DNA of 64,000 nt from Hybos culiciformis (GCA_964007475.1 OZ023274.1:105819372-105883371), one strand, 5' to 3'. Shown: positions 1-11,198, counted from the stretch's first letter. A program made the numbers and translations. Notes: a model not told the origin generated them from the letters alone.

Positions 1-687
1 CATAAAGGGGTTTTTATCCTTTTCCCCTAGATACATAGATTATGATAATAAAACACCGATCAAGTTGTAAATATTAGTAATTAATTAGCTGTTGAGAATC
101 AAAATTATTCTTATCTCTTAGACTATAGTATAGTGCTTTTATATTATAAAAAGAAATGTAAATCAGGATGTTAAATAAATAATTTGAATTTTGAATTTGA
201 TTATTTTAAGCTAAATTTTAAGTTTTTATGTTAGTAGTGAAGACTTATACTTCTATTTATTTCAATATATGGAGCTCTCAGCTCTTCGTTATAAATATTA
301 TAAGCCCGTTATTTGCCTCATAGTTTATAGATTATTTCTTAACTATAAGCAATTAATTTTAGCGGACTTATAAAAATAAAGTAGCATGAAAATTGAGGAG
401 CTTAAGGAACTTTTTTGAATGGCCATAATTTTTATATTGAATTAAATCCACACTTAGAAGAATCGATTGATTACTTATAAAATGTAATTGTACATATGGT
501 AAATCTATAACATGCTTTTTATAAAAATTTTAAAAAAATTTACCAAGTCAATATGTAATATTAAAATACTTATAGAAATATTAGATCTTTTTACTATTTT
601 TTTTTATTATAATAGTTACCAATTCACTAGGCGGGATACCTTTTATACTTAAATAAGTATATGGATTTAGTATTGGAGACAAGAGTT
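1..687. other. AT-rich flank, no gene seen
   Basis: Low-complexity AT-rich sequence with stops in all frames. I see no exon with plausible splice signals and no structured repeat. Confidence 0.6.
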
Positions 688-879
688 TTAAACGGGAGTA
701 ATGAGTGGAACAGTTAGGAGGTAATCGTTTACAATCTTCTTAAAGAGGCACAAGTCGTATATCAAACGTCCGCCAGCGCTCGGAAATAATTTTGCTGGGA
801 AAGCATTCCACACTATCGAGGTGCGAGCTGAAAACGAATCACTGAAGCTCTTTCTATCACATCTGGGAATTTTTTGCCT
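688..879 (-). mobile_element. Non-LTR retrotransposon relic (reverse transcriptase C-terminus)
   Basis: Read on the minus strand, one frame stays open for about 64 codons and ends in TAA at 690-688. It contains the stretch FSARTSIVWNAFPAKLFPS, followed by YDLCLFKKIVNDYL. An R-T-S-x-x-W-N-x-x-P motif followed by Y-[ND]-L-x-x-F-K-x-x-V is typical of the extreme C-terminus of LINE-type pol proteins. The patch is also noticeably richer in G and C than its surroundings. Only the 3' end is recognisable and no target-site duplication was found, so this is probably a 5'-truncated, dead copy. It lies just upstream of the first peptide gene. Confidence 0.6.
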
Positions 880-1113
880 ACGTTAGTATAAAACCACTTA
901 TTGATCTTCCTTTTACTTAGTTTAAAATTCTTATTATATTGTTAGTTCCAGAGAAAAAAAAGTATACGTATTTAAAAGTACCAGTTATGTAAGTCCTTTA
1001 TTTTTTTTAACCGCAAAAGTTTTTGTTCGAAAACAATTGTCGCCACAAGTTTTTCGATTTCAATACCACATTGTATATTCTAATCTAGCTATTTTGTAGT
1101 CTTACAAAAATGA

Positions 1114-1150
1114 TATAAAATGTATAAGAATTTTATTTGCATCTCAGTTT
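1114..1150 (+). promoter_or_regulatory. Probable core promoter of the first peptide gene
   Basis: A TATAAAA box at 1114-1120 is followed by an arthropod-type initiator TCAGTTT at 1144-1150. The initiator A lies 32 bp after the start of the TATA box. Transcription from there would leave a 5' UTR of about 49 nt before the ATG at 1195. Confidence 0.5.
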
Positions 1151-1194
1151 GATTTTGTTTTTGAATCGTACGAACAAACTTTAGATCTAAAAAA

Positions 1195-1654
1195 ATGCAA
1201 TTTTATAATCTTTTGTTTGCTGTTTTCGTTTTCGTTGCAATTTTTGCAGTGAGTATTGTTTTCTGTCGAAATAATTGAATCTGCTAAAATTAATAATTAA
1301 TAATTTATACTCAAATTATTAGTCTTTTATCAAGCTTAAGTTTTGGATAAATAATTGAAATTTGAATAAAAATTTAAATTCAATTAATAATTACATACTG
1401 TGTTCTAACTTATATGTATACCTACATTTTAACTGAAATATTGTTAGATAAAATAATACAATTTAAAGGATTTATTTGTACATAATAATAAATTATCATT
1501 AATTTTTTTATTTTTTTTTACATTTTAGACAACAATAGCTGAACCAGAACCAGAACCTCAAGGTGCTCGTATAAGCGGGGTCAATGCAGGACGTGATAAT
1601 CAAATTAAAGCAGATACAGCATCAATGAATTGGAATTGGGGATGGGGAAAATGA
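1195..1654 (+). CDS. Short secreted peptide, subfamily A, member 1
   Basis: Two exons, 1195-1248 and 1529-1654, joined in phase 0 across an intron with GTGAGT donor and TTTTAG acceptor; the product is 59 aa. Exon 1 encodes an 18-residue hydrophobic signal peptide core (MQFYNLLFAVFVFVAIFA). The mature part follows TTIA and starts with three Glu-Pro pairs, the usual substrate of dipeptidyl-peptidase trimming. It then has the family core ISGVNAGRDNQIKADT and a Trp-rich tail ending W-G-W-G-K-stop. The final Gly-Lys fits C-terminal amidation after Lys removal. It is the only cluster member on the plus strand and faces its closest paralogue at 2993-3292. An AATAAA lies at 1702-1707. Function is unknown; a secreted immune-type or signalling peptide is inferred from layout only. 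Confidence 0.8.
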
Positions 1655-2992
1655 AAATAATTTAAAACCATATATGTGCTATTTAAATTGTCTGATTGAT
1701 CAATAAAATTAAAGTATTTTAAAAGTTATAATATTTTATTCATTTGATTTTGAGTGAAATTATCAGTTCTACTTTTATTTGTACATATATGATAAGTACA
1801 TATATGATAAGTCCGTTTTATAAGGTTCATGGTCAGTTAAACAAATATTTTTACGTATCCTTCTTTTTAATCTTCCTTGGCGTGACCGCTTACACCTCCT
1901 TACTCTGATAGACTAAATTTTGATAAATCTTCTCGCTTTCGGAAATCGTCCCAATTATTTGTTACTTAATTTTGTAAATAATGTCATTTTGAAAAAGGTG
2001 GATTCATGTGCGTGATATAATCACAAAAATTTTAATAATTCTAATTAGTATTCATTATAGAAAGTTGATCCAATAATGTTACCTTATTTATTGTAGAATA
2101 AATTGTATACATTGCTTAAATTTGAATGTTGGATGTAGATTATATAATCAATTTTATCAAATGTTGCAACTAAATAATATAAATTCTGTACCTTTTAAAA
2201 AATTCTTTTTAGAAGTATTAATACTTGATTCTTTGTATATATTATTTCATACATTAATATTAAACTTAAAATTGCGTGAAATTAAGCTATATTCAACGAG
2301 GAATCTAATGAAATTCTTTAAATTATTGAGAATTTTGAATTTTTCATCCTGGTGTCAATTTTGCGATTTATCAGAATGATAAACTTGATGTCTTACTATC
2401 ATAGTCCCTACTACATATTCGACTGAAAATAAAATTTGAGAATAGGATCTATTATTTATTGTTATGAAATCTCTTGTGACATATGGATCGAAACGAACTA
2501 ATGAATAGTTTTAGAGATAATTTTAGTTCCTTTTTAATTTTATGGGAAGGAAAAATAGCTCGTAATTGTCGTTTCAATTTTTGTATTTAGATTGAAATGA
2601 AATTATGTTTTTTCTGAACAGAAATGGATTCTCGGGTTATTTGTATCAAGAAGAAATCTCTTTCAAAAATCTTTTTTTATTGAGAATAAATGCGACACTG
2701 TAAGACGACAGAGAGCCTTCGTTATCGTTATGAACTTGACAGACTTTCTGATTATACTGTAGGTCTACGAGGACGTACACTGGACTTTAGTTTTTCTATT
2801 GATTTTCTTCCTTTGTTACTATAGGCAAAGCACTTTTCATTGTTTTGATCTATCTATTCTTATGTACGAAAATCACTTAATTGTACTTTTGTATGTTGTA
2901 AAATTCTAAATAAATAAGAATAGAACTTTATTGTTTTTAAAGTCATTTATTTTTAGAATTTTGAAAACAATGTAAGATATAAAATAAATTCA
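1655..2992. other. Intergenic region with a 15-bp tandem duplication
   Basis: No supported gene. A perfect tandem duplication of a 15-bp unit (gtacatatatgataa) occupies 1781-1810. A slightly GC-richer patch at 2690-2790 matched nothing I recognise. Confidence 0.5.
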
Positions 2993-3292
2993 TTATTTTC
3001 CCCAACCCCAATTCCAGGATGCAGTATCAGCTTTGATTTGATTGTCACGTCCAGCACTTATATCACTTATATGAGCTCCTTGAGGTTCAGGTTCTGGTTC
3101 AGCTGTTGTAGTCTACAAACAAAAGAGACAGGATTTTTAATCTTTTCTGAATTTCAATTATTTTTTATAATTTTCAATAATAATTTTTGAAAATGTTGCG
3201 AATTAGTAACATAACTGATTTAACAAATATATACTCACTCCAAAAACTGCAACAAATACCAAAACGACGAAAAAAATTGTTAAAAATTTCAT
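2993..3292 (-). CDS. Short secreted peptide, subfamily A, member 2
   Basis: Exon 1 is 3292-3239 (18 codons, signal peptide MKFLTIFFVVLVFVAVFG) with donor GTGAGT. Exon 2 is 3112-2993, after a TTTGTAG acceptor. The 126-bp intron is in phase 0 and the product is 57 aa. After TTTA the mature peptide has EPEPEPQGA, the core HISDISAGRDNQIKADT, and a tail WNWGWGK before TAA. It differs from the plus-strand neighbour at 1195-1654 at only a few mature positions, so the pair is probably a recent inverted duplication. A minus-strand AATAAA lies at 2951-2946. Secretion is supported by the signal peptide and amidation by the terminal GK; the biological role is not known. Confidence 0.85.
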
Positions 3293-4089
3293 TTTGTAAA
3301 TATTATTATTTAATGCGAATATAAAGCTATAATGATAGAAATGAAAAAAAAATAGGTATTTTATATGATTTGAAGTCCCATATTTTTCATTTGTAAATTT
3401 GTGGTAACAGATAAAATTCAATAAAATTCTATTTTTTTAAGGCAATCAGTAGAATTGAATTAAAAGTTTATGCGGCTTAACCAAGGTAGAATGAATAGAA
3501 TATTAATTTTTTTTAACGGATAAGGATTGATTTCGTTCTATGACAGATATTTTTCAGAAAGTTATACTTGCTAAAATATAATTGAAATAATTTATAAATT
3601 AGAATATTACTGCATTAACGTCAAATATTGTATGACATTAATTTAAAATTATTGAGACCTTGCGTAAAGTTAGAAAGTATAGGTGAGTTATAAAATAAGA
3701 TAAATGTAATAGAAAGGCCATAGGTAAGGTTAACAGAGAGAAATGAGAGATAGCTATCTGATTAAAATAAACAACTTCAACTCTACTAAAAATTGAGCAC
3801 GTTAGAAAGTTCAAAAAATGTATAAAAAATGGTTTTAAAAACTTGAAATAAACGATAAAAATGGAAATAATCTCTGATCTTTCCACTTCTGTGAATGTAT
3901 ATGAATATAATCGTTGTTTTGATAATTGGCGTATAAGAGTTAAAACAGAATTTTTTCATGAAAGGGGAAAACTGAAGGAAAAAATCAAAATATTGCACAA
4001 ATATCGTTAAAAACCTACAATAGTTTCTTAAAACATAAAACAGTAAAATAGAGCTGAGTAAATATCGATGTCTGATTAAAAAAAATCTT
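3293..4089. other. AT-rich intergenic region, mostly degenerate
   Basis: Open frames here on the minus strand (3638-3886 and 3786-4106) are hydrophobic and atypical. The stretch directly precedes a plus-strand jockey-like relic and may be an older, unrecognisable part of the same element. No gene is supported. Confidence 0.4.
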
Positions 4090-4490
4090 ATAAAACTTAT
4101 TCTCATTAAATATTAATTACATATAAATGTTCTACGCCGCCCCAGTTTGATCTTATGCTGCTCGAACCCACCTAAATAAATTACAAATAGCCCAGAATAA
4201 AATATTGAAAATTAAAAACGAGAATCTTAGTGCATAATCTCATATAGTGAAATTAAATTACTTCTAAGTTTAGTTAGTTTATTGTTGTTTAAGTTTTAAC
4301 CTAGGAAAAATTTTCAAAGGGTTTTGTTTTTTTTATCCCTAAATTAGAGACTATTATCCTATCAATTCGATACAGACTCGATATAATATATTCCAGTAGA
4401 TAAAGTTAAATCGAAACTTAGCTCTGTAAGATAATTATTATATAAGTGACAAAATAAAAAACTTGTCAAATAAATATTTATTGAATTGAA
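4090..4490 (+). mobile_element. Jockey-clade non-LTR retrotransposon relic
   Basis: From about 4132 the plus strand reads F-Y-A-A-P-V-stop-S-Y-A-A-R-T-H-L-N-K-L-Q-I-A-Q-N-K-I-L. This matches the well-known YxAPVW-x-x-AARTHLNKLQ-x-x-QNK segment after the reverse transcriptase of jockey-like elements, with the Trp codon turned into TGA at the stop. Upstream, at about 4090-4130, a frame-shifted K-L-I-L-I-K-Y stretch fits the preceding part. The A-rich end near 4440-4490 (repeated AATAAA/TTATTG) may be the 3' end. With an internal stop and frame breaks the copy is dead. The 3' boundary is a guess. Confidence 0.65.
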
Positions 4491-4800
4491 TTAATTACAT
4501 GTTTATCTCGAAATAAGTAAAAACCTACAAATCACAAGATGACATCATTATTGATACCTATGTTTATATAATTGAAAAGCATAATCGGTGAATTGATTTT
4601 TACTTCGATTATTCATATTAATATATTTTTTTACCAAGCTAAATTGATTACAAAAATTTATCAGGTTATTTATATTTTACATAATGACAATGATGAACAC
4701 TGAACACTGAATGTTAATTAAAAATGTTTCTTGCAGTTGACTAAATCCGATGCTAGTACACAAATATAAAATACAATATAATAATGTAATACATAATATG

Positions 4801-4851
4801 AATATGAACAAAATATGAATATGAACAAAATATGAATATGAACAAAATATG
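4801..4851. repeat. 17-bp tandem repeat, three perfect copies
   Basis: The unit aatatgaacaaaatatg occurs at 4801-4817, 4818-4834 and 4835-4851, with partial copies on either side. It creates an apparent open frame on the minus strand (4718-4906) that is not a credible gene. Confidence 0.9.
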
Positions 4852-5846
4852 AATATAAAAAAATTAAAAATATTGCGGTATGTGACTTGTTTAACTTTAC
4901 CCGCATCGGGGTATATAGTTTTGGAGTATCTTAGTTTTAAACTTTACTATTAAGATTAAGTAAATGGTTCTACAAAAATGCAGTGAGCCCCAAATAGCGT
5001 GGGGAATAAAATTTCATGAATTAAGATGTTACAAAGTTGTTTGATTAAAAGTAGAGTATTTCACAAAAGCAAGTAAATGTGTACATTCTACAGTGTAGAT
5101 ACACATTTCTAATAATAATAATAAATTAAATATTTATTGTGTTAGCGCAAAACATGAAAAATTATTATAATACATACTTGTGTAAATTTGCGTTGCAGAT
5201 TGAAAAATGTTAGTACTTTTATTTTATATAAGTACAGTACATAATAACTTAATAACTTTATTATTATTAGAGTTAATGATAAGAAAGGTTTAGGTGTATT
5301 ATTTTCGTTTGATTTAACATTTTCTTATCATATTACTTTAATCGTTCTTCCCACATGAAAGATACATAGTTAAAAAAAAGAAACATTACATAATGTTTAG
5401 TGTAGTCAGTTGGTAAACGCATATTTAAGTACAAGATTCTTAAATTTTTCTGATGCAATAACTTGATACTAAAAGTCTGTAATTATAATTTTTGATATTA
5501 ATGGATCGATGAATATTAATGCACCAATTACAAATTTTAGGCAACAAGATTTTTGTTTTCTACAAATATTGCATAAGACTGACTATGGGTTTTTTGAATT
5601 AATGTCAGATTCTGTTAAAGGAATTGTAATTATTGTTCTCAATAGGAATAAACATTTCTAACTTTTTTCTATGTAATAATTGATTATTAGATAACAGTGG
5701 ATTTAAATAAATAAAAATAATAATGAGCAAAATTGAATGTAGAAATGTACTATTTTGTTAAATTGATTTAAAACATAGTGATTTTATTTTGATTTTATAT
5801 TTTATTTAAAATTTTTTTCATGGAATATTAGTTTATAATAACATAT
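4852..5846. other. AT-rich intergenic region, nothing recognised
   Basis: No exon-like sequence. There is only a short palindromic patch around 5088-5101 (ctacagtgtag) and an ATA microsatellite near 5110. Confidence 0.5.
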
Positions 5847-6186
5847 TTATTTTCCCCATGCCCAATTCATTGCTGCTGTATCAGCTTTAATTTGATTATC
5901 CCGTCCTGCACTGATTCCACTTATGTGTGCTCCTTGAGGTTCTGGTTCTGGTTCAGCTGTTGTAGCCTAGTAGAAATTAAAGCATACAATTATTATGTAG
6001 AATTTTAAACGATATTTATTTTATTTAAAATATTTTTTTATGCACAACAAGTGATTTTATTAATTGTAAAAAGTTTTTTTCAAAAAAAAATATTTTTTTA
6101 ATTTATATTGTAGAATTATGTAGTATACTTACACCGAAGAAAGCAACAAAAGCTAGGACCGACAATAAAATAATTGCGAATTTCAT
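5847..6186 (-). CDS. Short secreted peptide, subfamily A, member 3
   Basis: Exon 1 is 6186-6133 (MKFAIILLSVLAFVAFFG, signal peptide) with donor GTAAGT. Exon 2 is 5966-5847, after an ACTAG acceptor. The 166-bp intron is in phase 0 and the product is 57 aa. The mature part after ATTA is EPEPEPQGA, then HISGISAGRDNQIKADT, then AAMNWAWGK before TAA. The signal peptide differs more from the neighbours than the mature peptide does, which suggests constraint on the mature part. The terminal Gly-Lys keeps the amidation signature of the subfamily. Function unknown; the intact exon layout and conserved core make a functional gene likely. Confidence 0.85.
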
Positions 6187-7294
6187 TTTGAAGTTAGGTA
6201 TGAAGATAATTTTAAAAGCTTTGATACAAGTGAAAAACAAAACTAGAATGTAATAGAAAATCAAATTTTTTTCTATTATATATCATAAATTTTTTTGATT
6301 AAGATTTAGCAAACAATAGTGTCAAAACCAAACAATAAAAGTTTTGAATTTATAATGAATGCGGTTTGAAAATTGTGATAAATAAATATTCAAAAAATTC
6401 ATTATTCAAAAATTTCACTAAGATTTCCTTAGATATAGTGCAAAAATGTATAGGTTTATTAATTGAATGAATATCAAATTATTTTTTATGTACCTAACTC
6501 AATAATTAGAATCTATCTCTAATCTACTTAATCAAAAAACAGAAATATCCAACTTGAATTTTGTTTCCTTAGGATCGGTTTTTATGAGTTGAGTTTTTGA
6601 GGCATGCATTTTTTTTTTTAATTTTATAACGTTTTATTCTAATTTTTTTTCTATTACCTATTACCTATTACTTTTTTTTCTAATTATTATAAATATAAAA
6701 AAATGTTATCTAAAGTCGGAGTCAAACTTAAGGTAAAGTAGAGGAAGGTATAATATTTTGTAATGTACAACGTAAATAAAAGTGAATTTATGTAGTGTAT
6801 CGAAAGCGGCACTTAAACCGCTTAATCTATCTGATTGAAAATAAATTACATTAGATGTGAGTTGGGAATGGCTCTAACGTTATTATGGATTTGTTTGGAT
6901 CGGAAATAAGGAATATAACCTAAGTGGGATAAAAATGATTTAAGAATTTGTGAACACATACTCATACATACTATATTACTTTCAAAAGTTGTCTGTGAAT
7001 AAAATATTTTCGATACGTTTTAAGAGAAACTTTTTCATAGTGGAAAAATTATAAATGCAGTTTAAAAAACCTTATGCAAATGATATTTTGGATGTAAATC
7101 TGCTAATTTTTCTCCACCATATTCTTAGTGTCTATATTGACGTCAACTTGTATACATAATGTAATTAAAGAATTATCAAAAACTATTTGATTTCGTTGTA
7201 TTTTAAAAAATTAATATGTATATACCTACTTAATATACAGAAATATATATTTTTTAAGTTGTATTGTTTGTTGAATAAAAATACAATAATGTTT
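6187..7294. other. AT-rich intergenic region, nothing recognised
   Basis: Contains a short run of ctattac units near 6653-6671 and a slightly GC-richer patch at 6790-6960. No exon, RNA gene or transposon end was recognised. Confidence 0.5.
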
Positions 7295-7715
7295 CTATTT
7301 TCCTGGCCAATAATACCAATTTTTTCTCTTCGAGTCTTGAGGTTCTGGCTGAGCATCCGCTGTTGCGACCTGGAAATGGAAAAGTAAAGAGTTTTATTTT
7401 TTCCATCAGGTGGTTCTTTTGTTTAATATGTTACGTTGCTTGATTTTTTTATATGATATAATCCCAGTTTAATGTATACGTATAAATACACCATATTGAA
7501 CATGTGTAGTACATCCAATTGTAAATGTCTATATAAAATTAATTAAGTACTTTTTATGCATAATCCCAAGGACACTAGATTTTTAATAAAAGTTTTTTTT
7601 TGAATTTAGACTAAATAAATTTGCAATGACATATCTGAGAGCTTATTTTACATTAACTTACACCGAAGATGGCAATTAAAACAACTGCAGCCAATAAAAT
7701 TGCTGATATTTTCAT
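7295..7715 (-). CDS. Diverged subfamily A peptide lacking the core motif (member 4)
   Basis: Exon 1 is 7715-7662 (MKISAILLAAVVLIAIFG) with donor GTAAGT. Exon 2 is 7369-7295, after a TTCCAG acceptor. The 292-bp intron is in phase 0 and the product is 42 aa. The signal exon is clearly related to its neighbours and exon 2 starts in the family way (VATADAQPEPQ), but the AGRDNQI core is missing. What remains is DSKRKNWYYWPGK before TAG. The Trp-rich tail and final Gly-Lys are kept. It is either a shortened peptide of 15-20 residues, possibly amidated, or a decaying copy. No frameshift or premature stop is visible in the shortened frame. Confidence 0.6.
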
Positions 7716-8971
7716 TTTGAATAACAAAAAAAAACTAATATTCAAATAATATCAATGAATAATAAATAAATAATACCAATGAATAAATAGTGCATTTTTT
7801 ATTGTACAAAGATAAATAATTTTATTTAGTATTCAAAGCATTTTTAAATACCATAAAATTATTTGTAAGGGCTGGGGCTTGAATTACCTACTAAACCAGT
7901 GTTGATAAGCCCAAATTAAAACTATTATAAATAAATGAATAAAACATAAGAATACAAAGTCGTCACACTTTTGAAAGTAATATTGATTCAAAGAAAGTTA
8001 TTCAGGAGTAAAAATAGTCTTGCGCATCACTCTCCAAATACTATAGTAGTAATACATCTAGGATAAATAATTTTATTTGTCTGTTAGAGACTGTTAGAGA
8101 GAAAAATTTATATTTTCTTATGATTCTATTACAATAAAAAATGACGAAAACTTTATTAACAGGGCTTTGGTTTAAGAATTTCATAATATTGGTCTATATG
8201 GTCTGGTATATGCATAAAATTATTTTTTCATTCTCTTCGTAACTTTTTAAATAAAAAAATCTCCTAAGTAAAGAAACCATTTATTTTCATTGAGAAAAAA
8301 GGAAAATTTCGTAATTCGACACTCGGTAGCGATTTTGTACATGTGTAAGATTTGAATATAATTTTTACCAAACCATTTCGAAACAAACTATCATCATCGA
8401 TTCTTTGACTTCAAAAACAAAACAATATAAATTTAAAATATAATAATCCGTCGCATTGTCGTTAGGAATTTTTTTGCTTTTTTTTACAGAAGATACATGA
8501 TTATTTTTTAACGAACACATACTTTTTTAAAATTCTATGATTGAAGTACACTAAATGTGCATTATTTGTTACTAAAGTTTTAATCTTATTAGCTTGATCC
8601 CTGTTCCATAGAGTGATTGTATTATATAAGAAAAGATGTAAAATGAGTTTTAATTTCACTATGACAATAAATATACATATACACATAATAAAAAAACATT
8701 AATATACAAAACAAAAAACTGAATTATAATTATTAACCTAATTGATTTTTTTATACTATAATTGATTTAAAAAAAGAATAATATTCTTAAATAAATTAAA
8801 AATCGATAAAATCGATACCCGAAATCACATGTTTCGTATAAGATTTGCGATGATTTGTAATGGTGTTTTTTTATCAAATTATTAGTTTGTATTTCATTTG
8901 CAATAACTTCTATTTTTGACAAGCATAATACATTACAACTTGGGCTTACAAAACTTCCAGAGTTTATTTAC
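7716..8971. other. AT-rich intergenic region
   Basis: No supported gene. A short duplication (ctgttagaga) occurs near 8081-8101. Open frames at 8140 (plus) and 8501-8686 (minus) show no domain, signal peptide or splice context. Confidence 0.5.
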
Positions 8972-8979
8972 CATTTAAG

Positions 8980-9452
8980 CAGTGCTGAGCTGAAGGGGGC
9001 TCGCACGGGCTCGCAAGAGCCCCCTGATAAATTTAAAAAAAATTTGCGAGCCCTATGATAAACTTTAAAAAATACGCTAGCCACTTGATAATTTCTCAAG
9101 ATATTTGTTTTAACCCAATATTAAAATTTTTTGATTCAACAATCTGCGAAAAAGTGTCGAAAATATCGATTTAAAATATTAGTACATTATTTGATACAAT
9201 AAAAAAATCGTAAAGTTAATATAGAAATGTTTGATTTCGTATACTACTGAAGTCCCGCCTTTTATATTTTTTAATTTAAACGATCGCCTAAATTTTAATG
9301 TAACATTTTAATATTTTGTACATATACGAGTATGTATATATACTAAACTATTCAAAAAATAAAATGCAGGTTAAAAAAAAAATAATTTTTTTTGTGAATC
9401 TATGAAATCTTGAATGCGAGCCCTCTGATAATAATTCCACAGCACAGCACTG
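8980..9452. mobile_element. Non-autonomous hAT element (473 bp)
   Basis: The ends are inverted: CAGTGCTGAGCTG on the left and, reverse-complemented, CAGTGCTGTGCTG on the right (12 of 13 identical). Both ends are flanked by the same 8-bp sequence CATTTAAG at 8972-8979 and 9453-9460, the target-site duplication length of hAT transposons. Just inside the ends, degenerate repeats related to GCGAGCCC-n-TGATAA recur at about 9010-9110 and again at 9417-9430; such subterminal repeats commonly bind hAT transposase. No transposase frame is present, so movement would need a source element elsewhere. The intact duplication suggests a fairly recent insertion. Confidence 0.9.
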
Positions 9453-9821
9453 CATTTAAGGATTTATCATTCGTGCTATTTTTATCCTTATTATCTTTTA
9501 TCATATAGTTAAAACTCTCAAAAATTAATTTTTATTAAGTTCACTAATTTGAGCGCTAAACATATTTTCTTCTGTAATGGCTTCTTTTCTTCCTTATTTG
9601 TATTTTGATAAAAATAAATTATTTTGGATTGACGTGAGTTCAGAATTGAATCTATCGCTATAGTGTCTTATATACTTCAGTAATTTTCGGGAAAATAATA
9701 ACAGTTAAATTTTCTTAAAATTCATAAATGTATTTTTTATTAATATAACATTAACATATTTTTATTTTTACAAAAATTCTGTTTCTGTTCAAATAATTTT
9801 TTTGGCGCTGGCTGTACCAAC
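9453..9821. other. AT-rich intergenic region, nothing recognised
   Basis: It begins with the right copy of the hAT target duplication (9453-9460). After that I see no gene or structured element before the end of the next peptide gene. Confidence 0.5.
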
Positions 9822-10379
9822 TCATCCCATGAAACCACCCATAAAACCGCCATTTGAATTAGCATCAATATTGACATCACGGCCTCCGTTTATATGATGG
9901 ATGTTAGTACCAAAAGTACCCATAGGTTTTGCAGATGTTACCTATTATAAAAAAAATGGTGACAAAAATTCAGAACTTTCTATTATAAATGAAATATATT
10001 AAGTATGGGTTAGGTATAACTAAACTATATAGATTGATGCATTATCCAGTTTGCATGCCGTTTCGAATCGCAGTTTTGATTATTATTATCAAACATCTAC
10101 ATTTACATTTACCATGGACCAGTTTTTAAGACAATTTGTTATTTTTGCTTATTATTTTTAATTTTTTTTTCTTATAATGCGTCGATATAGTTAATTACAG
10201 TCCTTATTGTATCCGGATTTGATTACTATCCTTATTAAATGAGACGAATCAAAAGAAAATTATTCGATCAGATTTTGTAGAGTAGTTTCATAGATAACTT
10301 TCATTTAACACTTCATTATCCTTACCGTAGTAAATGCAATTAAAATGCAGAATATACTTAATAATACCAAATATTTCAT
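9822..10379 (-). CDS. Short secreted peptide, subfamily B, member 1
   Basis: Exon 1 is 10379-10326 (MKYLVLLSIFCILIAFTT, signal peptide) with donor GTAAGG. Exon 2 is 9941-9822, after an ATAATAG acceptor. The intron is 384 bp, phase 0, and the product is 57 aa. Cleavage after VTSA would free KPMGTFGTNIHHINGGRD followed by VNIDANSNGG and the repeated tail FMGGFMG before TGA. The core HHINGGRDVNIDAN aligns with the ISAGRDNQI core of subfamily A, but there is no Glu-Pro pro-segment. A final Gly could serve as amide donor. The nearly identical gene at 11199-11609 shares its upstream sequence, so the two arose by tandem duplication. Confidence 0.85.
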
Positions 10380-10437
10380 TCCGAACAAGTTTTTAGGCGA
10401 ACGATTTGAACAATAATAATGTTTTTTAAAAATAAAA

Positions 10438-10445
10438 TATTTATA
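10438..10445 (-). promoter_or_regulatory. TATA box of subfamily B member 1
   Basis: TATAAATA on the minus strand, 66 bp upstream of the ATG. The block from here to the start codon is largely conserved in the paralogue, where TATAAATA lies at 11670-11663, 61 bp upstream of its ATG. Confidence 0.5.
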
Positions 10446-11198
10446 TTGTTCATAATTGCAACTTGCTTTTACAGCAAGTAAGATGACTCAATTTTCTTTA
10501 GTATAATTTATTAACTCTACGCGGTTTTAGTTATCTTTGTTACTATATTGAATAATGGGTATTGTACGGCGAATTTTTTGGTGAGGTTAGGATTTAATTA
10601 ATTTTTTTATCTGATTAGAAAAATAATCAATTAAAAAAAAAAAAATTTTTTTAAAGTTTCATAACCAATATGTATTTAATTTTTTTTCTGTTAGAAATGT
10701 CTTTGTTATACATGTAATATTTTATCGGGTCGAGGGTTTCGCTACCAAACTGTATGTGCCCGCTGCTCTTAGAATAATTGTCATATTATGACAGATGATA
10801 AAGTATGAGATGACGCATTACATTCTAAAATAATTGTTCTCGCGTATTTCGTTTTGTATAGAGTTTACATTTAAACAAACTATATGGGTAAAAATAAATA
10901 TTTTTTTAAAATAAAACACAAAACTTTTAACAACATATTTGATAAATGTTTGACATCAGAACATGTTTGTAGATGGTATATACCTCAAATGGTTTTTATT
11001 TTCTATTAATGAATATTAAGTTTACTTTTATGTACCAATCAATATATGGATTGTTGTTTTTTGTATATTTCGTGAAATAAAAGTTTTTAAATTTCCTTAA
11101 AATTCGAAAATGTATTTTTTATGCATTTAAGTTTAACATAAAGTTCTACAACAGTTCTGTTTCTATTAATTTTTTTTTGTGGCGCTGGTTGCACGAAT
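10446..11198. other. Intergenic region between the two subfamily B genes
   Basis: Homology with the upstream region of the second B gene extends to about 10600 and then stops. A patch at 10720-10860 has higher GC content and paired short motifs (ttagaataattgt and ctaaaataattgtt), but I could not assign it. Confidence 0.4.

Noticed and set aside
865..874. GGGAATTTTT, which fits an NF-kB-type consensus, upstream of the first peptide gene
   Set aside because: It lies inside the LINE relic, and no equivalent sites were found consistently upstream of the other peptide genes.
2122..2379. 85-codon open frame between the first two peptide genes
   Set aside because: It begins with TTG, not ATG, has no splice context and consists of AT-driven Leu/Phe/Asn residues; probably chance.
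3786..4106. 106-codon minus-strand frame with hydrophobic start
   Set aside because: It lies opposite the degenerate region leading into the jockey-like relic and has no motif; likely a shadow of dead transposon sequence.
4718..4906. Hydrophobic minus-strand frame
   Set aside because: Created by the 17-bp tandem repeat at 4801-4851.
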